From the NCBI GenBank assembly GCA_002495675.1, contig DAGH01000009.1, forward strand, positions 11,303-18,095: a stretch of 6,793 nucleotides of DNA, in the 5' to 3' direction. Under the pieces are notes generated by a model that saw nothing but the letters and a program-made list of their open reading frames with translations, searched no databases and was not told the DNA's origin. Below, one piece after another: positions 1-4,921 of the stretch. The first letter of the stretch is position 1; each line of letters begins with the position of its first letter. A program made the position numbers and the translations under genes. The DNA is from Euryarchaeota archaeon UBA182 (GTDB lineage Archaea; Thermoplasmatota; Poseidoniia; Poseidoniales; Thalassarchaeaceae).

Positions 1-398
1 CCATTCTCATGGAGTTCCAAGAGGATATCTTGGACCAGCTCGTGATGGCGTGGGTCTGATGTCCGTCCGTACAGAGCGCCTCCGAATTCCACCCCTCTCC
101 TGTCCAGTGTCTGGCCCCATGAACATCCCAGTTCGACGAGGGAGGCGAAGATGGCATCATGGTTCTCATCTACAACCGCTTGTGGAGACTTGCCTGTTTC
201 GTCCGCAGTGACGGTTATCGGGGTGCCATGCTCATCTGAGCCACTCAGCATCAGTACCCTCCTCCCCCTCATTCTCTCGTACTTGTACTGAATATCTGCG
301 GGTAGGCAATTTCCTGCTACATGGCCAAGGTGGAGGGGCCCGTTGGCATATGGCCATGCCATGAAGATGGAAACATACTCCTCTGGCCCTGTTGGCAT
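1..398 (-). CDS. metG: Methionyl-tRNA synthetase, N-terminal fragment (3' part beyond the left edge)
   Basis: Class I aminoacyl-tRNA synthetase that charges tRNA-Met with methionine in the cytoplasm. My reading of the minus strand is open from the start to the window edge, about 132 codons. It shows the class I signature as HLGH (residues 23-26) within AWPYANGPLHLGHVAGN, and the conserved SGSDEHGTPI (about 52-61), both typical of the MetRS Rossmann fold. The KMSKS loop, zinc region and anticodon-binding domain lie outside the window. I place the start at the ATG at 396-398 because a TATA-like TAAATAT (421-427) sits 22 nt upstream, as at mqnD, implying a leaderless message. The ATG at 420-422 would add eight residues (MWLFTAPT) but overlaps that element and lacks a Shine-Dalgarno. 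The family is certain; the start is moderately supported. It diverges from the CNNM-type gene. Confidence 0.95.
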   Translation of the reverse strand, partial: MPTGPEEYVSIFMAWPYANGPLHLGHVAGNCLPADIQYKYERMRGRRVLMLSGSDEHGTPITVTADETGKSPQAVVDENHDAIFASLVELGCSWGQTLDRRGVEFGGALYGRTSDPRHHELVQDILLELHEN

Positions 399-420
399 AG
401 TAGGCGCCGTGAACAGCCAC

Positions 421-427
421 ATATTTA
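421..427 (-). promoter_or_regulatory. Candidate TATA box for metG (leaderless)
   Basis: On the minus strand the sequence reads CCCTAAATATG. TAAATAT ends 22 nt before the ATG at 398, nearly the same spacing as the clear TATA box of mqnD (21 nt). In archaea, a TATA box about 26 nt upstream of transcription start at such a distance puts the transcript start at or next to the start codon. The match to the consensus is imperfect and no BRE is obvious. If the start at 422 is used, this element would be inside the gene and some other promoter would be needed. Confidence 0.4.
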
Positions 428-498
428 GGGGATGGGCAGTCTGGGCAAGCCGGAGAAACGCACCAATATGCACTCTACCATAGTCCAAAATAACCATT
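428..498. promoter_or_regulatory. Divergent intergenic region between metG and the CNNM-type gene
   Basis: This stretch separates two divergently transcribed genes and so should carry at least the promoter of the plus-strand membrane protein gene. The most A/T-rich candidates are CAATATG near 474-480 and CCAAAATAA near 485-493. The first is placed about right for a transcript starting shortly before the GGAGG at 499-503. Neither is a strong archaeal TATA match, so I do not assign one. No inverted repeat or RNA element stands out. Confidence 0.35.
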
Positions 499-503
499 GG
501 AGG
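499..503 (+). promoter_or_regulatory. Shine-Dalgarno GGAGG of the CNNM-type gene
   Basis: GGAGG lies 10 nt before the GTG at 514-516. In this reading frame a TAG at 481 closes the upstream side and no ATG, GTG or TTG intervenes, so this site supports the GTG start. The transcript must have a 5' leader, unlike metG and mqnD. Confidence 0.6.
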
Positions 504-513
504 ATCTTCTGAA

Positions 514-1560
514 GTGACTCCTGAGGCAGCAATTCTGCTCTACGGGAGCGTCGCCCTTGGGGTCTCCTTTCTCTGTTCGATCCTAGAGGCCGTCTTGCTC
601 AGCACCACCAGGGGACACATACTGGCCCTTCAAACGAGGATGCCTGTCACGGCTCGCAGATGGCTATCCTTCAAGGATGACCCAGAACGACCCTTGACCG
701 CCATCCTGACTCTCAACACCATAGCCCACACCGTTGGAGCACTTGGCGTGGGGTCTCAAGTCGAGAAGGCGTACCCGGGGGAGTATGCGCTGGCAGTGGC
801 TTCAACCATCCTGACCTTGCTGGTGCTCCTCCTTTCCGAGATCCTCCCGAAAACGATCGGTACTCTGTACTGGAGGCGCCTGACCCTCAGCTCAGGCGCA
901 GTCCTCCACTCGATGACCTTCCTCTTGGCCCCCATCGTCTGGCCCATTGAGAAGACGAGGAAGCTACTGCCCTCGGTGAAGGAGGAGTCCATGACTCGCG
1001 ACGAGATATCCGTCATTGCGGACATAGCCGAAGAGACCGATGTAATCGACGAGAGGGAGGAGAGCGTCATACAGAATCTCATGATGCTGAAGGAAATGAC
1101 CGTGGGGGCCATCATGACCCCTAGGACCGTCATGACCTCGGTGGAGGCACACGAGACAGTTGGCTCGATCATCAAGAGGATACCAGTAATGGTCCATGGC
1201 AGGATGCCCGTCTTCGACGATGACTCAGTCGTGGGGATGGTCCTGAGGTCCGACATCCTCCGCCGGGCAGCGGCCGACGAGTTCGATCCGACGATGAGCG
1301 ACATAATGAGGCCGATTACGAGCGTCCTCTCCGGACAATCGATAGACGCAGCCATGAGGGTGATGCTCGAGAACAGGGTTCAGATCCTGACCGTAGAGGA
1401 AGAGTTCGGCACCATCATTGGCCTCGTGACGATGGAGGACGTTATAGAGACACTTCTCGGCGTAGAGATCGTTGATGAGGCCGACATAGAAGGCATAGAG
1501 GATGGTGCAGTTCGAGAGGACATGCGCGAACTTGCCATGATGAAAAAGGAGGAGGAGTGA
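514..1560 (+). CDS. DUF21/CBS-domain membrane protein (CNNM/CorB-type, putative Mg2+ transport)
   Basis: A 348-residue integral membrane protein of the CNNM/CorB (HlyC/CorC-like) family, members of which are linked to Mg2+ export or transport. An archaeal CorB has been structurally studied. The DUF21 membrane domain spans about 1-150 with hydrophobic segments near 4-30, 62-82, 90-112 and 126-146. It has the family landmarks SILEA (22-26), an Asn in LTLNTIAH (65-72) and LLLSEILPKTIG (105-116). An acidic helical linker (about 155-197) leads to GAIMTPR (198-204) and a CBS pair: CBS1 about 199-257 with VVGMVLRSDIL, CBS2 about 261-320 with IIGLVTMEDVIETLLG. CBS pairs in this family bind ATP/Mg. 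The protein stops soon after CBS2 with an acidic/basic tail and has no CorC_HlyC C-terminal domain. The start is a GTG with GGAGG 10 nt upstream. It converges with the gene at 1564 with a 3-nt gap. Confidence 0.92.
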   Translation: MTPEAAILLYGSVALGVSFLCSILEAVLLSTTRGHILALQTRMPVTARRWLSFKDDPERPLTAILTLNTIAHTVGALGVGSQVEKAYPGEYALAVASTILTLLVLLLSEILPKTIGTLYWRRLTLSSGAVLHSMTFLLAPIVWPIEKTRKLLPSVKEESMTRDEISVIADIAEETDVIDEREESVIQNLMMLKEMTVGAIMTPRTVMTSVEAHETVGSIIKRIPVMVHGRMPVFDDDSVVGMVLRSDILRRAAADEFDPTMSDIMRPITSVLSGQSIDAAMRVMLENRVQILTVEEEFGTIIGLVTMEDVIETLLGVEIVDEADIEGIEDGAVREDMRELAMMKKEEE

Positions 1561-1563
1561 GCC

Positions 1564-2382
1564 TCAATCCAGCTTGGCCGTGTCCTCTTCCTTCTCTGAC
1601 AATAGGCCTCTCTTCTCAGCGTAGTCACTCAACTGGTCAAGCCTCTTCAACCAGCCCTTGGAGCTACCAGTCTTTGTGGACCTGACGAGCCAGACGCCAC
1701 CGAAGATTCGCTCCCAAAGGCCCCTCTTAGCCATGGAGAACTTGGTCAGGAGCCAGTCAAGGGCCAAAGGCAGCAACAGTAGCAGCCCTATGACCCTGAA
1801 GATAGCAGAGCCGGTCGTCTCACCGAGTGGGGATGATAGGTCTGACAGCATCGTAAGAGCGGTCACGAGGCCAATGAGGGCGAATGGGAAGTTCAAACCC
1901 TTCAGGAAGGTATAGGCCCAAGACGCGTTATTCCCGCTTGATGTGACGAACTTGGTCCTGGAGACGATGTTGCCGATGGTCCTGTTGAACCTCGAGGGGA
2001 GGAACCCCACGTTGCCGATGTACAGCACCATGCCACCGATGATGAAGTACGTTGCGTCGAAGTCGGACCCCCAAGCGAATATTCCAACGACAGGGAACAT
2101 CCATCCATATCCGACGAGGATATCGACCAGTCTCCTGAAGGCCATCTGACCACTTGTTGGTTGCTCGAACCCATCGGGAAACGAGGGGAGGTCTGCCACT
2201 GGCTTGGGCTCCTTGGCCTTCTTCTCCCTGTCCTTCCGGCGGGAGAACCTAGATTCCCTCTTTGGGGCCTCCTTCTTCTTCTGCGGGGTGGGTTCGGCCT
2301 TTGCAGGGGGTTTCTTCTCGGCCTTCTTCCTGCTCTTCTTCTCCGGCTCATTTCCGGATTCTGCCTTCTCAAGTAGCCCCAT
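1564..2382 (-). CDS. Uncharacterised four-helix membrane protein with long charged N-terminus
   Basis: I do not recognise this 272-residue family. Residues 1-65 are low-complexity and highly charged, rich in Lys, Glu, Arg and Pro (runs such as EKKSRKKAEKKPP), and predicted disordered and cytoplasmic. Residues 80-213 hold four probable membrane helices, near 85-104, 110-128, 162-180 and 193-213, with a short basic loop (about 129-148) between the second and third. The C-terminus (about 214-272) is hydrophilic, with a basic section ending in a charged tail. There is no signal peptide. The ATG at 2380-2382 is supported by GAGGG six nt upstream, which overlaps the stop codon of the preceding EF-hand gene. 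The two are therefore almost surely co-transcribed and may act together, with this protein as a possible membrane anchor for its soluble neighbour (inference). Its 3' end meets the CNNM gene tail to tail. Confidence 0.85.
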   Translation of the reverse strand: MGLLEKAESGNEPEKKSRKKAEKKPPAKAEPTPQKKKEAPKRESRFSRRKDREKKAKEPKPVADLPSFPDGFEQPTSGQMAFRRLVDILVGYGWMFPVVGIFAWGSDFDATYFIIGGMVLYIGNVGFLPSRFNRTIGNIVSRTKFVTSSGNNASWAYTFLKGLNFPFALIGLVTALTMLSDLSSPLGETTGSAIFRVIGLLLLLPLALDWLLTKFSMAKRGLWERIFGGVWLVRSTKTGSSKGWLKRLDQLSDYAEKRGLLSEKEEDTAKLD

Positions 2383-2388
2383 CTGTAT

Positions 2389-2393
2389 CCCTC
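2389..2393 (-). promoter_or_regulatory. Shine-Dalgarno GAGGG overlapping upstream stop codon
   Basis: On the minus strand TGAGGG combines the TGA stop of the EF-hand gene (2392-2394) with the ribosome binding site of the membrane-protein gene, six nt before its ATG. This arrangement fixes the start and suggests translational coupling. Confidence 0.65.
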
Positions 2394-3360
2394 ACTGGAG
2401 TGCCTCGCCCATAATCTTGTAGTGTTCAAAGTCCGATGATTGGGTGAATTGCTCGATTTCCGAGGCGGGAAGGTCCCCTAATACCTCGTTGATAAGCGAG
2501 AAGAACTCCTTCCTCTCTGCCTCTGGGGCGTGATGTGGGTCAGTCCCGACCTTCTTGTACAGCTCATAGGCCTCGGACTTGGTGAATGACTCGATGAATT
2601 CCGAGCTCTGGTTGCCCAATAGGTTGTCCACGATGGTGAATAGCCTAGCAAAGTCGTCGTTGGCCTGCTTCAGCCTAGTGATGGCCTCCGCGAACTCCGC
2701 GAACTCCATGGTGCCGCTGTCGTCAACGTCCGCAGTTTCGAAGAACTCCACCAACTCCCATTCCTCGAACGACGATAGCATTTCCACGCTGATCCCCGTG
2801 GCTTCGGCCACCTTCTCGACGAAGTCCTCCTCCTCCATCGAGTCGATGAACTCCTCCAATGTCAGGTGATCGGTGTCCTTTGGCTTCTGAATGAGCTCGA
2901 CCTTGGGTGCTATGTCCCTGACGACTTGCTGTTGCTCCTTCCTCATGACGATGATTTCCCGGTCCAGCTCGGAGCCGAACCGGTCCGAGAACCTGTTTAG
3001 GAGGGAGCCTCTGTCACCCTTTGCGATCCTGTCGATGTGCCCGTACATCCCATCGAGGCCGTTTTCCCCGATGTTAGCCTCTTTCCTGGCGCTCCATAGC
3101 GACTCCAAGTCACCCTCTTCGGTGTTTTCGGTTCTCCTGGACCAGTCCTGGTCGAACTCTCCCAACTCGGTCGTCTTCACTGACCCCTGCCCGCCACCGA
3201 TTGGTACGAGGGTATCGAAGTCGTCAGTGTCGTTCGAAGGCAGGGGCGGGGGCGGAGGAGGTGGAGCCCACGAGCCATCCCCGTCCATCGGAGGGGGTGG
3301 TGGAGGTGGGGGCAATGGCTGATTTTTGCCCTTCTTCTTGCGCCTCGGGATTATTCCCAT
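2392..3360 (-). CDS. Poly-proline, EF-hand protein with tandem C-terminal repeat, function unknown
   Basis: A soluble 322-residue protein (ATG at 3358-3360) that I cannot name. In order it has: a basic N-terminus RRKKKGK (6-12); eight consecutive prolines (17-24), a short Asp/Gly/Trp spacer, and seven more prolines (33-39); an acidic, probably disordered segment to about 90; a helical, charged central region; and one canonical EF-hand loop DVDDSGTMEFAE (211-222), with D1, D3, S5, T7, E9 and E12 as Ca2+ ligands and G6. It ends with two copies of a 46-residue unit (241-272 and 287-318). There are no membrane segments or signal peptide, so it is likely cytoplasmic. An alternative TTG start at 3388-3390 adds ten residues and has GGAG four nt upstream; the choice is open. 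The gene lies downstream of priS (65-nt gap, or 35 with TTG) and is probably coupled to the membrane-protein gene. A calcium-responsive adaptor role is inference only. Confidence 0.85.
   Translation of the reverse strand: MGIIPRRKKKGKNQPLPPPPPPPPMDGDGSWAPPPPPPPLPSNDTDDFDTLVPIGGGQGSVKTTELGEFDQDWSRRTENTEEGDLESLWSARKEANIGENGLDGMYGHIDRIAKGDRGSLLNRFSDRFGSELDREIIVMRKEQQQVVRDIAPKVELIQKPKDTDHLTLEEFIDSMEEEDFVEKVAEATGISVEMLSSFEEWELVEFFETADVDDSGTMEFAEFAEAITRLKQANDDFARLFTIVDNLLGNQSSEFIESFTKSEAYELYKKVGTDPHHAPEAERKEFFSLINEVLGDLPASEIEQFTQSSDFEHYKIMGEALQ
2407..2502 (-). repeat. Second copy of intragenic 46-residue tandem repeat
   Basis: This encodes residues 287-318 of the EF-hand protein. It aligns without gaps to the copy at 2545-2640 at an offset of exactly 46 codons (138 bp). 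Shared positions include F, L-G, I-E, F-T, S, E, Y-K and G, with the pattern F-x6-LG-x6-IE-x-FT-x-S-x2-[YF]E-x-YK-x2-G. Bases around TGAAT..CTCGAT are also shared at the DNA level. Confidence 0.6.
2545..2640 (-). repeat. First copy of intragenic 46-residue tandem repeat
   Basis: This encodes residues 241-272, starting FTIVDNLLG and ending ELYKKVG. It pairs with the copy at 2407-2502 (FFSLINEVLG ... HYKIMG). About twelve of 32 aligned residues are identical by eye, and most others are conservative. Both copies are predicted helical. This points to an internal duplication forming a small helical repeat domain after the EF-hand. Confidence 0.6.
2695..2730 (-). other. Canonical EF-hand calcium-binding loop (coding)
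   Basis: The twelve codons give D-V-D-D-S-G-T-M-E-F-A-E. This fits the classic EF-hand loop: acidic or hydroxyl ligands at positions 1, 3, 5, 9 and 12, Gly at 6, and a hydrophobic residue at 8. Flanking segments ELVEFFETA and FAEAITRLKQ are amphipathic and match entering and exiting helices. I see only one clear loop, so pairing would need a degenerate partner or dimerisation. Confidence 0.8.
3244..3312 (-). other. Two poly-proline coding tracts (8 and 7 prolines)
   Basis: Codons at 3289-3312 encode eight prolines with mixed codons (CCC, CCA, CCT and CCG all used). Codons at 3244-3264 encode seven more. Between them is a short spacer with MDGDGSWA. The mixed codons argue against simple triplet slippage and for selection on the protein sequence. 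Runs like these stall ribosomes unless EF-P or a/eIF5A assists. Confidence 0.9.
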
Positions 3361-3425
3361 ACATTGCGCTAGAAACTTCTGGGGTTTCAAGGTTCTCCGT
3401 GGTTGAGGTCCATCAATACGTTTGT

Positions 3426-4628
3426 CTAACTGGTGAGCTCTGCCCAGCCCTTCAACTGAAGGAACATCGCCATGCCCTCGTCCACGGTGAATTCGTCGCC
3501 TGTGCCCCCTTCGATCTCCCTTTGGTTGATTACTGCCCGGATATCGTCGGCGAGTAGCCTAATCCTCTTGTCTTCTGGGCCTCCGAACACGACTGCTTCC
3601 TTGAGGGGGTCGAAGTGGTTCGAGCCATCGGGGTCCAGACGATCGAAGGGAATCTCGGTGACCCTGAGCCCAGACTTACCATGGAGGCTACCTAAGTGCC
3701 TGATGACCCTCTTGACATCGACCGTCACATTCTCGTCAGTCTCACCGCCTATCACTGAGACGGAGTTGTTCGCACGGACCAGGGCCCAGAAGAGGCTCGT
3801 GCCGGTGTCACCAAACACCTTCAGGGACCTGTTCTCCCTCAATCTGTCTATGTGGTCCTTGCTGGAGGCCTTCGCAACTAAGTCCTGCATCTTAGGCCTG
3901 CTTACGGGGTGGTTCTGTGACCTAGCCTGCTCCATGAGCGCGGAAATCGTGGGTGAATCTGGGTCGCCCTGCGAGGTGGACGCTAGTATCTCAGAGATCC
4001 TCTCTACGCCCTCATCGAGTCGCCTTGACCAGCCAGAGTCAAATGCCTTGGTGGAGGAGACCTCCAACCCTACACCTCGAATGTAGGTTACGATCTCCCT
4101 CCGGGCGTTCGAGTCCAAGTGGAACAGGGATGGGTCCCGAAGGTGTATGTGGAAGCCCCTGTGCCCAGAGAAGGTGAACTGAGCGTACTCCCTCTTGAAT
4201 CCGAACTCTGGCTCCAGGAAGTCGTTCCACAATGACCATGCTTGCTCCTGTATAGAGTGGATCAATGCAGGGAAGTCGGTGTAACTTATCCCGTGGAGGT
4301 GATCGCCATCCAAATCGAAGATCAGGTCTGCGCCCCGCCACCCCTTGTCCGACATCGTCCTCTGAGATGGATCGTCGTAGTACGCGGTCGAGTGGAAGCA
4401 GGAGTGGGGGAACCTCTGAACCAGATATGTGTGAAGTGAACTCGGATCCATGAAGGCCCTGTGCCGATCCGTCGGGCGGTCCCCCCATGGCATGAACATC
4501 CACTCACGCCTCCTCAGTCGAGGTGGTATCCAAAGGTCATCCGGACTCAATGACCTGTAGAAGTCTGCGAACCGCGAGCCGATCCTGCTCCAACCCTTCG
4601 CCACAGAGAGTGGTGTATGAGACGGCAC
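3426..4628 (-). CDS. priS: DNA primase small (catalytic) subunit PriS
   Basis: Archaeal/eukaryotic-type primase catalytic subunit, which synthesises primers for replication with a PriL partner (not in this window). The 400-residue length is normal to slightly long. Catalytic aspartates are D105 and D107 in DLIFDLDGDHL. The nucleotide-binding motif FSGHRGFHIHL spans about 153-163. The third metal-ligand Asp is probably D304 in VTVDVKRVIRHLGSLHGKSG, equivalent to the R-x-P-x-SLHG motif of the family, here RHLGSLHG. The N-terminal REWMF-MPWG also fits. The zinc-knuckle cysteines known in several archaeal PriS proteins are absent: the only Cys is C77. The start is a GTG at 4626-4628. A TAA closes the frame just upstream and no other start fits; there is no strong Shine-Dalgarno. 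It follows the small ORF at 4641-4835 by 12 nt and is followed by the EF-hand gene. Confidence 0.95.
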   Translation of the reverse strand: MPSHTPLSVAKGWSRIGSRFADFYRSLSPDDLWIPPRLRRREWMFMPWGDRPTDRHRAFMDPSSLHTYLVQRFPHSCFHSTAYYDDPSQRTMSDKGWRGADLIFDLDGDHLHGISYTDFPALIHSIQEQAWSLWNDFLEPEFGFKREYAQFTFSGHRGFHIHLRDPSLFHLDSNARREIVTYIRGVGLEVSSTKAFDSGWSRRLDEGVERISEILASTSQGDPDSPTISALMEQARSQNHPVSRPKMQDLVAKASSKDHIDRLRENRSLKVFGDTGTSLFWALVRANNSVSVIGGETDENVTVDVKRVIRHLGSLHGKSGLRVTEIPFDRLDPDGSNHFDPLKEAVVFGGPEDKRIRLLADDIRAVINQREIEGGTGDEFTVDEGMAMFLQLKGWAELTS

Positions 4629-4640
4629 ATCAAAGTGGCG

Positions 4641-4835
4641 TTATTCCATTCTGAGTCCTGGAACGGGCTTTGGTTCGGTTGACGACTCAGCGCCAGTGAC
4701 CTCCAGGTATGCCTCGTATGAGAGGTACTCCCCGTCATGGACGATGGCCTCGGAGAACTTGAGCGGCTTGCCAGTCTTGGCACACTTCGGACCTAGTTGG
4801 CCGGTTGCTGTGGATAGCTTCTCGGGGTCTACCAT
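4641..4835 (-). CDS. Small uncharacterised protein (64 aa), first gene of the priS operon
   Basis: A 64-residue reading frame with an ATG at 4833-4835, preceded by AGGAG five nt upstream (4841-4845), the best ribosome binding site in the window for a short gene. The middle reads GPKCAKTGKPLKFSEAIV followed by HDGEYLSYEAYLEV. The C-TGKP and G-x-Y-x-x-Y spacing faintly recalls half of a treble-clef/LIM-like finger, but only one Cys is present, so zinc binding is not supported. The tail is Pro/Glu-rich. It has no membrane segment. The stop is 12 nt before the priS start, so the two are probably co-transcribed. A TTG at 4887-4889 would extend it across the shared promoter and is unlikely. The function is unknown; I am fairly confident it is a real gene because of the site, spacing and protein-like composition. 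Confidence 0.7.
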   Translation of the reverse strand: MVDPEKLSTATGQLGPKCAKTGKPLKFSEAIVHDGEYLSYEAYLEVTGAESSTEPKPVPGLRME

Positions 4836-4840
4836 GTATT

Positions 4841-4845
4841 CTCCT
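4841..4845 (-). promoter_or_regulatory. Shine-Dalgarno AGGAG of the small ORF
   Basis: On the minus strand CAGGAGAATAC precedes the ATG at 4835, giving AGGAG with a 5-nt spacer. It decides the start of the 64-residue gene and implies a leadered transcript for the priS operon. Confidence 0.65.
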
Positions 4846-4893
4846 GAAGGGGGAGATACTTCATGGTGCCGTCCCCCGGATCTTGCCAAGGCG

Positions 4894-4900
4894 ATTTATA
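4894..4900. promoter_or_regulatory. TATA box, possibly shared by mqnD (+) and the priS operon (-)
   Basis: The plus strand reads GCGATTTATACC. TTTATA (4895-4900) ends 21 nt before the mqnD ATG at 4922, the geometry of a leaderless archaeal transcript. The same bases read TATAAATC on the minus strand. From there, initiation near 4870 would give the small-ORF/priS operon a leader of roughly 35 nt carrying its AGGAG site. It is the only convincing TATA element in the 86-bp divergent gap. The plus-strand role is well supported by spacing; the minus-strand role is inference. Confidence 0.65.
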
Positions 4901-4921
4901 CCCCCCCACATTGGAAGGCTC

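Noticed and set aside
756..1355. 199-codon open frame antisense to the CNNM-type gene
   Set aside because: It is low in recognisable motifs, lies wholly inside a well-supported gene, and arises from the codon bias of the other strand.
1561..1563. Search for a terminator hairpin between the convergent genes ending at 1560 and 1564
   Set aside because: Only 3 nt separate them and no hairpin or T-tract is visible; termination must occur within the opposing gene.
1902..2429. 175-codon Arg/Ser/Pro-rich frame on the minus strand
   Set aside because: It overlaps the membrane-protein gene in another frame. Its composition is typical of a frame-shifted shadow, and the real frame has a ribosome site and membrane helices.
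3201..3557. 118-codon plus-strand frame spanning the priS/EF-hand junction
   Set aside because: It is antisense to two supported genes, with no ribosome site and no motif.
4641..4889. TTG start at 4887-4889 giving an 82-residue form of the small protein
   Set aside because: It would place coding sequence next to the shared TATA element and ignores the AGGAG directly before the ATG at 4835.
4901..4907. C7 homopolymer as a possible sequencing error or phase-variation tract
   Set aside because: It lies between promoter and start codon with no coding effect. Nothing else suggests phase variation, though it could alter promoter spacing.
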